Origin: Neolewinella litorea
GTDB lineage: Bacteria > Bacteroidota > Bacteroidia > Chitinophagales > Saprospiraceae
Length of the DNA stretch: 64,000 bases
Assembly: GCF_004803465.1 (NCBI RefSeq)
Contig: NZ_SRSF01000001.1
Coordinates: 992,501 to 1,056,500 of the forward strand
Direction of reading: 5' to 3'
Shown here: positions 18,600 to 26,969 of the stretch, piece by piece
How positions within the stretch are numbered: the first letter of the stretch is position 1
Layout: every line of letters begins with the position of its first letter
Notes under the pieces: model-generated
The model's database searches: none
Seen by the model: the letters and a program-made list of their open reading frames with translations, nothing else
Told to the model about the DNA's origin: nothing
Translations under genes and position numbers: made by a program

Positions 18600-20138
18600 A
18601 TGAAAGCCGCCAAAACACTGCTGGTCATCCTCGACGGATGGGGACTCGGTCAGCGCCCCGAAGCCGACGCCCTGGCGCAGGCCGAAACGCCGCACTTCGA
18701 CCGCATTTTCAAGTCTAACCCGCACGCCACCCTCGTCACCTACGGAGAAGAGGTGGGACTGCCCGAAGGACAGATGGGCAACTCCGAAGTGGGCCACCTC
18801 AATATCGGCGCCGGGCGGGTAGTATACCAGAGTTTCGCGCGCATCAACAAGGCCATCCGCGACGGTGAACTGCGGCAACTCGATATCCTGCAGGAAGAAC
18901 TGCGCTACGCCCGCGAAAACGGCAAGGCAGTGCACCTGATGGGCCTGCTCAGCGACGGCGGCGTACACAGCCACCTCAAGCACCTGCTGCACCTCTGCGA
19001 CGTGGCCAACGAGGCGGGGAACGAGAAGGTATACATACATGCCTTCACCGACGGCCGCGACGTGGCCCCTACCTCCGGCAAGGGCTACCTGCAGACCCTG
19101 CTGGAACACATCAAATTCCAGCCCGCGCGCTTGGCCACCGTTACCGGCCGCTTCTACGGCATGGACCGGGATACCCGCTGGGAACGGATTGCGGAGGCTT
19201 ACCACGCGATGGTCAACGCGCAGGGAGAGCGGACGCGCGACATACTCGACACCGTGCAGCGCCATTACGAGGCCGGCACTACGGATGAGTTCCTGAAGCC
19301 GATCGTGCTCACCGATGCCGACGATCAACCGGTCGCAAAGATCGAGGAAGGCGACGTGGTGCTCTGCTTCAACTTCCGCACCGACCGGCCGCGGCAGATC
19401 ACGCGGGCCCTCACCCAGGAGGACTTCCCGGAACAAAAAATGTACCGCTTCCGCGACCTGCACTACATCTGCATGACCCAGTACGACGAGAAGTTCGAGA
19501 ACGTACGGGTGCTGTTCACGCCAGACGACCTGACCAAGACCATGGGACAGGTAGTCAGCGAAGCCGGAAAAACGCAGGTGCGCATCGCGGAAACGGAGAA
19601 GTACGCCCACGTTACTTTCTTCTTCAGTGGCGGACAGGAGGACGCCTTCCCGGGCGAGCGCCGCATCCTGATCGACAGTCCGCGCGACGTAGAAACCTAC
19701 GACCTGAAGCCGGAAATGAGCGTGTACGGGGTGACCGACGCCATCGTACGGGACATCGAGGAGAACGCCCCGGACTTCATCTGTCTTAACTACGCCAACA
19801 CCGACATGGTAGGGCATACCGGCGTGTGGGAGGCCGCCATCCGGGCCGCCGAAGCGGTGGACGAATGTCTGGGCCGATTGTTGGCTACGGCCGTGACCCA
19901 CGGCTACCACGCACTGGTGATCGCCGACCACGGCAATTCGGACGTGATGATCAACGAGGACGGCAGCCCCAACACCGCGCACACCACCAATCCGGTACCG
20001 GTGGTATACGTGGGTGAGGCCGCCGATGAATTACTGTTTCGCGGCAACGGAAAACTGGGCGACGTGGCCCCTACCCTGCTGCAGCTGCTGGGCATACCCC
20101 AACCCAGGGAGATGACCGGACAAAGTTTATTCCTGTAA
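18600..20138 (+). CDS. gpmI: 2,3-bisphosphoglycerate-independent phosphoglycerate mutase
   Basis: Interconverts 3- and 2-phosphoglycerate in glycolysis and gluconeogenesis, using two Mn2+ ions and a phosphoserine. The 512 residues are the normal size. The first metal Asp is in LLVILDGWGLG (Asp12) and the phosphorylated serine in QMGNSEVGHLNIGAG (Ser62). The central insert has the substrate arginine-rich segment NFRTDRPRQIT, and the C-terminal metal site shows NYANTDMVGHTG and ADHGNSD. It is monocistronic, with the msrA gene 84 bases further on. Confidence 0.97.
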   Translation: MKAAKTLLVILDGWGLGQRPEADALAQAETPHFDRIFKSNPHATLVTYGEEVGLPEGQMGNSEVGHLNIGAGRVVYQSFARINKAIRDGELRQLDILQEELRYARENGKAVHLMGLLSDGGVHSHLKHLLHLCDVANEAGNEKVYIHAFTDGRDVAPTSGKGYLQTLLEHIKFQPARLATVTGRFYGMDRDTRWERIAEAYHAMVNAQGERTRDILDTVQRHYEAGTTDEFLKPIVLTDADDQPVAKIEEGDVVLCFNFRTDRPRQITRALTQEDFPEQKMYRFRDLHYICMTQYDEKFENVRVLFTPDDLTKTMGQVVSEAGKTQVRIAETEKYAHVTFFFSGGQEDAFPGERRILIDSPRDVETYDLKPEMSVYGVTDAIVRDIEENAPDFICLNYANTDMVGHTGVWEAAIRAAEAVDECLGRLLATAVTHGYHALVIADHGNSDVMINEDGSPNTAHTTNPVPVVYVGEAADELLFRGNGKLGDVAPTLLQLLGIPQPREMTGQSLFL

Positions 20139-20222
20139 TCGTTTCCGGCCGACACAACCCGGTGGGGGCTTAACCTATACCGGATCTGCTTGTTTGAGGG
20201 AAGTACCTATTGTATAAGACAC

Positions 20223-20945
20223 ATGAACTACCTCCTTCTCCCTCTTCTCATGGCCCTCAGTCTGGCCGCCTGCGACAGCCAGCGCAATAGCGTCGGTACC
20301 ACCACCTCGGAAACCACGCCGGCCGCCGCCACCGCCAGCGATGCCCAACTGGCCGGCGGGATCACCATTGAGGAGCTTGACGCGAAGTACCCCGACGCCG
20401 AGAAGGCCTACTTCGCCGGGGGCTGCTTTTGGTGTACGGAGGCCTCATTCACCCGGATCCAGGGCGTGGAGGACGTATACAGCGGTTACGCGGGCGGTAC
20501 GGCCGACAATCCGACCTACAAGCAGGTGAGCAGCGGACAAACGGAATACGCCGAGGCCATCGTGGTCTACTACGACCCGAACGAGATCACCTACGACAAG
20601 TTGCTGGATATCTTCTTCGTGGCGCACGACCCCACCCAGGTGGACCGGCAGGGCCCGGACATAGGTACCCAGTACCGCTCGGCCATCTTCCCCCTCAACG
20701 ACGAGCAGCGGCAGCAGGCCGAGGCCAAGATTGCCAAGCTCAACGGCAGCGGGAAATTCGACCAGGAGATCGCCACGACCATCGAGGATTACGGTACCTT
20801 CTACGTGGCCGAAGCCTACCACCAGAACTACTACGAGGATCCCACCAATCCCAACCAGGGCTACGTACAGAGCGTGAGCCGCCCCAAGGTGGAGAAGGTG
20901 ATGAAGGAGTTCAGTGACATCCTCAAGCCGGAATACAGGCAGTAG
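20223..20945 (+). CDS. msrA: Peptide-methionine (S)-S-oxide reductase, lipoprotein form
   Basis: Repairs oxidised methionine in proteins. I start at the ATG at 20223, which yields a lipoprotein signal MNYLLLPLLMALSLAAC (lipid-bearing Cys17) and a 45-residue Thr/Ala linker before the catalytic domain; a start 11 codons earlier is possible. The catalytic cysteine is in FAGGCFWCTEASF (Cys68). The substrate pocket residues appear in VYSGYAGGTADNPTY and HDPTQVDRQGPDIGTQYRSAIF. Most MsrA are cytosolic, so the lipid anchor implies repair in the periplasm or envelope. The thioredoxin-like reductant partner is not in the window. Confidence 0.93.
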   Translation: MNYLLLPLLMALSLAACDSQRNSVGTTTSETTPAAATASDAQLAGGITIEELDAKYPDAEKAYFAGGCFWCTEASFTRIQGVEDVYSGYAGGTADNPTYKQVSSGQTEYAEAIVVYYDPNEITYDKLLDIFFVAHDPTQVDRQGPDIGTQYRSAIFPLNDEQRQQAEAKIAKLNGSGKFDQEIATTIEDYGTFYVAEAYHQNYYEDPTNPNQGYVQSVSRPKVEKVMKEFSDILKPEYRQ

Positions 20946-21023
20946 ACCCTACCAGCGCCGGTGAGGTAACCGCCTCCTGGTGTTTCGCCGCCGCCCGGTA
21001 CTCCACCCCAAATCCACTGCCCC

Positions 21024-21605
21024 ATGCACGATATCGAGCCCCACTTCCAATGGCGCGACAACTACCGCGCAGAAGACGACGCCGCTTCCCCTTTTTACGG
21101 GCGCCGCTACAGTGAATTCAGCTACAGCAACCGCGTATACAACTACCTGCTGCACCCGCAGTGGGATGAGTTCGGATCCGAGACGCTGTACCTGAAAATC
21201 CTCTTTGTCGACTACGATGAACGCTACGCGATCATCGAACTCATCGGGGAATGGAACGACGCGCTCCACAACGATGTCATGTTCCTGAAGCGGGAGGTTA
21301 TCGATTACCTGATGGCGGAGGGCATCACCCAGTATATCCTCATTATGGAGGGCGTGCTCAACTTCCACTCCGACACCGATGATTACTACGAAGAGTGGTA
21401 CCAGGAGGTGGTGGATAACGGGGGTTGGATCGCGCTGCTGAACGTGCACGAACACGTAGCCGACGAAATGACCGGCTCGGGGCTGGACCGCTTCGTCCGC
21501 TACGGGGAGTACCTCAATCACCTCACCTGGCGGCCGCAGAAGCCGCGCCGCATCCACGAAGCGGTGGAGGGCCTGCTACAGACTGAAGTACGCAGGGTGT
21601 ACTGA
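21024..21605 (+). CDS. Conserved hypothetical protein, acidic, soluble
   Basis: I do not recognise the family. The 193-residue product (from the ATG at 21024) is rich in Tyr, Asp and Glu, with motifs such as YGRRYSEFSYSNRVYNYLLHPQWDEFGSETLYLKILFVDYDERYAIIELIGEWND. A beta-alpha pattern (LYLKILFVDYD; YAIIELIGEW; GITQYILIMEG) suggests a compact alpha/beta fold. There is no signal peptide. Good codon use and a clean start support it as real. Its stop codon is directly adjacent to the end of the convergent gene at 21606, leaving no intergenic base. Confidence 0.75.
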   Translation: MHDIEPHFQWRDNYRAEDDAASPFYGRRYSEFSYSNRVYNYLLHPQWDEFGSETLYLKILFVDYDERYAIIELIGEWNDALHNDVMFLKREVIDYLMAEGITQYILIMEGVLNFHSDTDDYYEEWYQEVVDNGGWIALLNVHEHVADEMTGSGLDRFVRYGEYLNHLTWRPQKPRRIHEAVEGLLQTEVRRVY

Positions 21606-22052
21606 TCAGGCGCGCTCGTCCTTGTGCTTGCGCAGCACGATCCGGCCAAGGCGGCGGTCGGGGCTCAGCGCTTCCGGGGAAACCTCTTGCCAGAAGCCTT
21701 TCAGGGTGCTGTCCCACAGGTCCGGTTTATAGACGATCTGGTACTGCCGGTTGAATTCGGGGATGATCTTGTTTTCCGGGTCTCCGACGAAATTCACCTC
21801 CGCCAGCGCCATCGAGCGGTCGTGGTAGAGGTAGCCTTGCAGGTCCATGCGCAAAATATTGCCGTCGGGCAGGGTGACGTAACTGCGCCCCGTGACCCGT
21901 TGCCCCTCGACGGTGATGTAGAGTTGCATGGGCAGCGTCTTGTCGGAATAGATCCCCCCCACCGTCATGGTGCCTTCCCAGAGTCCGTCCAGTGCCGGTT
22001 GGGCGGTCAGGCAGACGGGCAGCAGAAGCAGGGAAAGCAGGATAGTCTTCAT
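21606..22052 (-). CDS. Small secreted beta-rich protein of unknown function
   Basis: A 148-residue product with a clear signal peptide (MKTILLSLLLLPVCLTAQ) and then a beta-strand-rich domain: GLWEGTMTVGGIYSDKTLPMQLYITVEGQRVTGRSYVTLPDG. The opening LxGLWEGxM and the following antiparallel strands resemble lipocalin-like or DUF-type domains common in Bacteroidota exported proteins, but I cannot name the family. It should be periplasmic or secreted. It abuts the convergent gene ending at 21605. Confidence 0.75.
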   Translation of the reverse strand: MKTILLSLLLLPVCLTAQPALDGLWEGTMTVGGIYSDKTLPMQLYITVEGQRVTGRSYVTLPDGNILRMDLQGYLYHDRSMALAEVNFVGDPENKIIPEFNRQYQIVYKPDLWDSTLKGFWQEVSPEALSPDRRLGRIVLRKHKDERA

Positions 22053-22127
22053 TGGCGGGGAGGAATAGGCACGGGAAAATAAAGGAAATTGCGCTGGGAA
22101 GGTTCAGGGCGGTTCTGACGTCGGGCT

Positions 22128-22135
22128 TACCTTGC
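22128..22135 (+). promoter_or_regulatory. Putative -7 element of the DUF5691 gene
   Basis: TACCTTGC is a weak variant of TAnnTTTG and ends 6 bases before the ATG at 22142. It is one of several start-proximal elements in this window and supports choosing 22142 over an earlier in-frame start at 22052. Confidence 0.3.
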
Positions 22136-22141
22136 GTTCAG

Positions 22142-23641
22142 ATGGCCGCCCCACCACCCCCCTACCGTGAACTGCTACACGCCCTCACCCTGGGCACCGC
22201 CCGCCGCTCCCTCGATCCGGCGGTGATGAAATGGCTCGACGAGCGTGGGGCAATCGATCCGGTGGCCGACGCCCCCGAACAGTTGCTCGCGGCCTGGGCG
22301 CTGGTAGAGCGGTCAGAGCGCGTTCGCGACCGCCCCCTTGGTGAGCTTCCCACCACCACGGCCATCGCGCCGCCGGAGACCCTGGCCGCCCCCACCCCCC
22401 GACTGGCCCGCGGCCTGCAACTGATGCTGGAAGGGACCTACGCGCAATTGTTGGACGAGGGGATCAACCTGCTGCTGGCTGCCGGTGCCTACCTCCCCCA
22501 TGCCCTTCTGCCGGCCCTGCTCCCGCGCGCCGCCGCCGTACTTGATGAAGAACCCGAACGCGCGGCCCGCTGGATGCGCGCAACCGGCAACCGCGGACCC
22601 TGGCTGGCCGCCCAACATCCCGACTGGGCACCGCTGGGACCGAACTTTGACTACCCCGCCGCCTGGCGCCGCGAAGACCAACCCGGAAAACTGGCAACCC
22701 TCCTGGCGCGCTGGCGCCGCGCGGACCCCGCCGCCGCCCGCGAGGCCCTCGCCCGTAGTTGGGGCAATCTAAGCCCGCGCAGCCAGGAAATTACGGTAGA
22801 GGGCCTGCGGACAAACCTTTCCGAAGCAGACTGGCCATGGCTGCGCGAGTCCCTGGTTCCCAAACGCAAAGGCGTGCGCCGGACGCTGGCGGCCCTGCTC
22901 CTGCAGAGTGGAGAACCGGCGGCCCGGGAGGACTTTTTGCGGATCGCCCGATCGGTCTGTTCAGCCGACGAGGGTCGAAAGGGCAACACGCTGGATAGCC
23001 AGGATCGGGGGATTCTGAAGGCATACGGAGGTGTAAAGGCCCCGCAGACCATCCGGCAGCGGCTGCTGCAAATTATGCCTCCACCGGCCTGGATCGAGGT
23101 AAGCGGCCAGGCCCTGTCCGCTTTCTGGGCCGGCCTACCCGTGCTCGAACTGCGTGAAGCGGGTCGGGCCATCAGTGATTACGGCGACCCGGAAACGCGT
23201 ACGGCCTTCCTGCGCTACCTGCTGCACGAGGAGCCGCAGCAGTTCCCACGCGAGGTGGCCGCTGACCTGATCCGGCAGTTGACAGCGACGGAATTTGAGG
23301 AACTGTACGAAGAGTTACTCACGCGGCGCGACGACGCACTTCGCCTGCGCGGACTGCCCCGATTTCTGGCCCTCCAACGCCCAACTGCGTGGAACGAGCG
23401 ACTCACCAAAGCGATGGTGCGCCGCCTGCTCGACGACCTGCACAACCGGCAACTGGATTATACGACCCAACGTGACCTCGGACTGCACTGGCAGCAGTCC
23501 ATCCCGCTGCTGGATCCCGAAGTATTCCCCTGGCTGCGGCAACAACTCCACACTACGGCCGAACGGCCCGATGCATTCGGCAAACTGGCAACCCAGATGC
23601 TGCAGACTACCTCCTTCCGACGGCAGTTGCGCCAGCCGTGA
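22142..23641 (+). CDS. DUF5691 domain protein
   Basis: A 499-residue soluble protein. From the ATG at 22142 it starts AAPPPPYRELLHALTLGTARRSLDP, the typical DUF5691 opening, followed by helical repeats rich in Arg, Leu and Ala (ATGNRGPWLAAQHPDW is another family marker). The rest reads like a HEAT-type alpha-solenoid. In other genomes DUF5691 genes travel with a MoxR-type AAA ATPase, a VWA protein and a SWIM-finger protein; none of these is next to it here. The function is unknown. It ends 21 bases before trhO on the same strand. Confidence 0.75.
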   Translation: MAAPPPPYRELLHALTLGTARRSLDPAVMKWLDERGAIDPVADAPEQLLAAWALVERSERVRDRPLGELPTTTAIAPPETLAAPTPRLARGLQLMLEGTYAQLLDEGINLLLAAGAYLPHALLPALLPRAAAVLDEEPERAARWMRATGNRGPWLAAQHPDWAPLGPNFDYPAAWRREDQPGKLATLLARWRRADPAAAREALARSWGNLSPRSQEITVEGLRTNLSEADWPWLRESLVPKRKGVRRTLAALLLQSGEPAAREDFLRIARSVCSADEGRKGNTLDSQDRGILKAYGGVKAPQTIRQRLLQIMPPPAWIEVSGQALSAFWAGLPVLELREAGRAISDYGDPETRTAFLRYLLHEEPQQFPREVAADLIRQLTATEFEELYEELLTRRDDALRLRGLPRFLALQRPTAWNERLTKAMVRRLLDDLHNRQLDYTTQRDLGLHWQQSIPLLDPEVFPWLRQQLHTTAERPDAFGKLATQMLQTTSFRRQLRQP

Positions 23642-23645
23642 TGCG

Positions 23646-23653
23646 TATATTTG
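23646..23653 (+). promoter_or_regulatory. -7 element of trhO, 9 bases from the start codon
   Basis: TATATTTG is an exact match to TAnnTTTG and ends 9 bases before the ATG at 23663. Transcription would start within a few bases of the ATG, so the message should be essentially leaderless. The element overlaps the last codons and gap after the DUF5691 gene. Confidence 0.5.
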
Positions 23654-23662
23654 CGGCCGCGT

Positions 23663-24721
23663 ATGGACCGTAAACAACACGAACTCCGCAACCTGCTGCC
23701 CCGCGAGGTACTCCAGGCCCGTCTCGACGCCGAAACGGAGCCCCGGATCACCCTGTCGTTCTACCGCTATGCCCGTATCGACGACCCGCAGGCCTTTCGC
23801 GACGACTGCTACGCGCGCTGGGAACCCCTCGGGGTACTGGGGCGCATCTACGTAGCCACCGAGGGCATGAACGGGCAGCTTTCCGTCCCTTCATCTCATC
23901 TCGATGCCTTCCGCGAAGCACTGTACAGCGTGCCCTTCCTGGAAGGGACCCGGCTCAACATCGCCATCGAAGCCGAGGCACGCTCCTTCCTGAAATTGAT
24001 CATCAAGGTGCGCCCTAAGATCGTGGCCGACGGGCTCGACGACAAGACCTTTGACGTGACCAAGCGCGGTCGCCACCTCAACGCCCGTGAGGTAAACGAA
24101 CTACTCGACCGGGAAGACACCATCGTGGTCGACATGCGCAACCACTACGAAAGCGAGGTGGGCTACTTCGAGGGGGCCATCCGTCCGGCGGTAACCAATT
24201 TTCGCGACATCCTGCCGGTGGTGGAGGACCTGCTGGAAGACCAGAAGGACAAGGAAATCGTGATGTACTGCACCGGGGGAATCCGCTGCGAGAAGGCCAG
24301 CGCCTACTACCTGCACCGGGGCTTCGAGCGGGTGAGTATGGTCGACGGCGGCATCATCGAATACGCCCGGCAGTGCGAGGCCCAGGGGCTGGAAAAGAAG
24401 TACATCGGCAAGAACTTCGTTTTCGACGAGCGGCTCGGCGAGCGGATTACCGAGGACATCGTTAGCCGCTGCCACCAGTGCGGCCGGCCGAGCGACCGCC
24501 AACTCGATTGCGCCAATACCGCCTGCCACATCCTCTTCATCCAGTGCGAAGACTGTGCCGCGGACTATGCGGACTGCTGCTCGGAGGAGTGCCGCGATTT
24601 CAATCGGCTGCCGGAGGAAGAGCGTGCCCGACTGGCGCCGGGTCGTACCTTCAACGGACAGCGATACGGCAAGGCAATGCCGCCCCGCAGCGAACCGGAG
24701 GGCGGCGCCGGCATTCACTAG
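23663..24721 (+). CDS. trhO: tRNA uridine(34) hydroxylase, rhodanese family
   Basis: Hydroxylates U34 of tRNA at C5, the first step of 5-oxyacetyl-uridine formation in some bacteria. The 352 residues (start ATG 23663; an upstream TTG lies within the -7 element) hold an N-terminal ferredoxin-like domain (YRYARIDDPQAFRDDCYARW, GRIYVATEGMNGQLS), a rhodanese domain with active loop CTGGIRCEKA (Cys203), and a C-terminal zinc-like Cys cluster (CHQCGRPSDRQLDC, CHILFIQCEDC, CCSEEC). All are TrhO/YceA hallmarks. The next gene starts 2 bases later, so they are cotranscribed. Confidence 0.94.
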   Translation: MDRKQHELRNLLPREVLQARLDAETEPRITLSFYRYARIDDPQAFRDDCYARWEPLGVLGRIYVATEGMNGQLSVPSSHLDAFREALYSVPFLEGTRLNIAIEAEARSFLKLIIKVRPKIVADGLDDKTFDVTKRGRHLNAREVNELLDREDTIVVDMRNHYESEVGYFEGAIRPAVTNFRDILPVVEDLLEDQKDKEIVMYCTGGIRCEKASAYYLHRGFERVSMVDGGIIEYARQCEAQGLEKKYIGKNFVFDERLGERITEDIVSRCHQCGRPSDRQLDCANTACHILFIQCEDCAADYADCCSEECRDFNRLPEEERARLAPGRTFNGQRYGKAMPPRSEPEGGAGIH

Positions 24722-24723
24722 AT

Positions 24724-25602
24724 ATGACGCTTAAGATTTCCCTGCGGTCAGTGGCCGCGACTGCTATCCTGCTTTTCCTGTTCTCGTCCTGCGTACCCTT
24801 TTCCGGTGGGCGGGGCTCCGGTCCCGAAGACAATCCCCTGCGGGTCATGTCGTACAACGTCCGCTACGACTCCCCCGACGACGGCCGCAACCGCTGGGAG
24901 AACCGCCGTGACCTGCTGGTGAGTCAGGTGCTTTTCCACCACCCCCACGTCATCGGCACCCAGGAAGTACTTCCCAATCAGCTGGGCTATCTGCGCCGGC
25001 AGCTGGACGATTACGACTACGTCGGTGAGGGCAGGGACGGAGGTGATGAGGGGGAGTATTCCGCCCTCTTTTACGACAAGCGCAAGCTTCGGCTGGAAGA
25101 CAGTGGAACTTTCTGGCTATCCCCCACGTCCGGACGGGTCTCCACCGGCTGGGATGCCGCCCTGCCCCGCGTCGTGACCTGGGCCCGACTGCGGAGGCTG
25201 GATACCCGCGAGTCATTCATAGCCTTTAACACCCACTTCGACCACCGCGGCGAACAGGCGCGCCTGGAAAGCGCCAAGTTGCTGGTCAACATGATCAGTC
25301 AGCTCAACCGCGACCGCCTCCCCGTGGTGGTGACCGGCGACCTCAACCTGACCCCGGACACCGAGGCCATTGGAATCCTCACCGGCTATCTGAGGGATGC
25401 CTACGCGGTCTCCCCCGTTCGCCTGGGGCCCGAGGGAACCTTTACCGGCTTCGACTACGACGCCCCGGCGGAGCGGCGCATCGACTACATCATGGTCTCA
25501 CCGGGCGTTGAGGTCCTGCGGTTTGCCACCCTCACCGACGCCGTCAACCGGCGCTTCCCCTCCGATCACTTCCCGGTGGTGGCCGAGGTCGTGCTGCCCT
25601 GA
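24724..25602 (+). CDS. Endonuclease/exonuclease/phosphatase family lipoprotein
   Basis: A 292-residue exported hydrolase of the EEP fold. The start ATG at 24724 gives a lipoprotein signal MTLKISLRSVAATAILLFLFSSC with the lipid-bearing cysteine at 23. The EEP motifs are all present: LRVMSYNVRYDSPDD, the metal Glu in IGTQEVLPNQ, FNTHFDHRG, VTGDLNLTPDT, and the C-terminal RIDYIMVSP and SDHFPVVAEV. Substrates for this group are phosphodiesters such as nucleic acids or inositol/sphingolipid phosphates; I cannot tell which. It is translationally linked to trhO (2-base gap). Its last 37 bases overlap the convergent eboF gene. Confidence 0.9.
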   Translation: MTLKISLRSVAATAILLFLFSSCVPFSGGRGSGPEDNPLRVMSYNVRYDSPDDGRNRWENRRDLLVSQVLFHHPHVIGTQEVLPNQLGYLRRQLDDYDYVGEGRDGGDEGEYSALFYDKRKLRLEDSGTFWLSPTSGRVSTGWDAALPRVVTWARLRRLDTRESFIAFNTHFDHRGEQARLESAKLLVNMISQLNRDRLPVVVTGDLNLTPDTEAIGILTGYLRDAYAVSPVRLGPEGTFTGFDYDAPAERRIDYIMVSPGVEVLRFATLTDAVNRRFPSDHFPVVAEVVLP

Positions 25603-26963
25603 CCGAAGATACCTTTCAGTAGGTAATTGAAGACTTCCGGCGCGTTTAGCTTTTCCGGCTTTTCCTGCCGGCTGATAAATACAGGCAGGTCGCCGTCCGG
25701 CGCGCCCAGCCGGCCGTGGGATCCCTTCACCAGTTCCGGGCGCAGCGGCACTACGTCCATCAGCGTCCGGAAGCCCAGTTTTTTGCCTACCACCTTTAGT
25801 CCGATGCGGGGGATCATGAGCTTCTTGTCGGGATCGAGGAACATCTCGACTGGGTCATACCCAGGCTTCTTGTGGATATCGACGGTGCGTGCGTAATCGG
25901 GTGCCCGCGCATCGTCCAGCCAGTAGTAGTAGCTGAACCAGCTGCGGTCGTCGGCCACCGCTACCAGTTCCCCGGCCCGCTCGTGGTCGATTTTGTATTC
26001 CCGCTTCCCGTGCTCGTCCAGCAGCAATTCGATGCCGGGTTCGTCCTTGAGCAGGTCGCGGACGAGGGGGATGTCGGCCGGGTCCTGGATGTAAATGTGG
26101 GCGATCTGGTGGTCGCAGAGGGCGACGGCGCGGCAGGTGCCGACGTCAAGCAGCTCGGTCCCGCGTTCTTCCCGCACGCTGATCAGACCGGCCTCCCGCA
26201 GCCGCCGGTTGATGGGTACCGGCCGGTCGACGTTGGTGATGCCGTATTCGGAGAGCACGCAGACCTCCACGCCGTTGGCTTCGTAGTAGTTGATCAGCTT
26301 TTCCACCACGCCGTCGATTTCCCGCAGGTCCTGCCGCACCGAGGGGTGGTCGGTGCCGTGCCGCTGGAGGTTGTAGTCGAGGTGGGGCAGGTAGACCAGG
26401 TTCATCGTGGGCCGGTGCCACTCGTGCACCAGGCGGGCGGCGTCGGCGATCCACTGGCTGCTGACGATGTTGGTCCGGGGGCCCCAAAACGAGAACAGCG
26501 GGAAGGTACCCAGCTCCTGCGTCAGGCGGTGCCGCAATTCCATGGGGAAGGTGTAGCAGTCGGGCATCTTGCGACCGTCGGCGAGGTACTGGGGGCGCGG
26601 CGTCACGGTGTAGTCGACCGAAGCGTACATGGCGTACCACCAGCAGATATTGGCTACCGTGAAATTGGGATCGCGCTCGCGGGCTACCTCCCAGATCTTG
26701 GGCGACTGCACCAGGTGATTCGACTGTCTCCACAGCTTCAGTTCCATTTCGTCGCGAAACAACCAGCCGTTAGCCACGATCCCGTGGTCTCGGGGATATT
26801 TGCCAGTGAGGTAGCTCGTTTGCGCGGTCGTGGTCACCGCGGGCAGGGCGGGCCGCACGGTGGTGATTCGGCGGTTGGCCGACCACCGCGACAGAAAGGG
26901 GGTATCCGGACCGATTAGGTTAGCGGTGAGTCCTACGATGTTGAGGATGGCAGTGGGGCGCAT
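25566..26963 (-). CDS. eboF: EboF-like alkaline-phosphatase-superfamily protein
   Basis: The 465-residue last gene of the ebo cluster, of the type I phosphodiesterase/nucleotide pyrophosphatase branch. The nucleophile region is PALPAVTTTAQTSYLTGKYPRDHGIVANGW (candidates Thr44-46), and later blocks are VYLPHLDYNLQRHG, CVLSEYGITNVDRPVPINRRLREAGL and VALCDHQIAHIYIQDP. Compared with ordinary nucleotide pyrophosphatases the first metal Asp is absent (NIVGLTANLIG instead of xxDGL) and SDHG is replaced by SEYG. There is no signal peptide, so it should be cytosolic. It starts 6 bases after eboE. The 3' end overlaps the convergent EEP lipoprotein gene by 37 bases. Confidence 0.85.
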   Translation of the reverse strand: MRPTAILNIVGLTANLIGPDTPFLSRWSANRRITTVRPALPAVTTTAQTSYLTGKYPRDHGIVANGWLFRDEMELKLWRQSNHLVQSPKIWEVARERDPNFTVANICWWYAMYASVDYTVTPRPQYLADGRKMPDCYTFPMELRHRLTQELGTFPLFSFWGPRTNIVSSQWIADAARLVHEWHRPTMNLVYLPHLDYNLQRHGTDHPSVRQDLREIDGVVEKLINYYEANGVEVCVLSEYGITNVDRPVPINRRLREAGLISVREERGTELLDVGTCRAVALCDHQIAHIYIQDPADIPLVRDLLKDEPGIELLLDEHGKREYKIDHERAGELVAVADDRSWFSYYYWLDDARAPDYARTVDIHKKPGYDPVEMFLDPDKKLMIPRIGLKVVGKKLGFRTLMDVVPLRPELVKGSHGRLGAPDGDLPVFISRQEKPEKLNAPEVFNYLLKGIFGQGSTTSATTGK

Positions 26964-26969
26964 GGTCGG

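Noticed and set aside
18543-19982. A 479-codon frame antisense to gpmI
   Set aside because: Shadow of gpmI; the reverse translation has no start context or motif.
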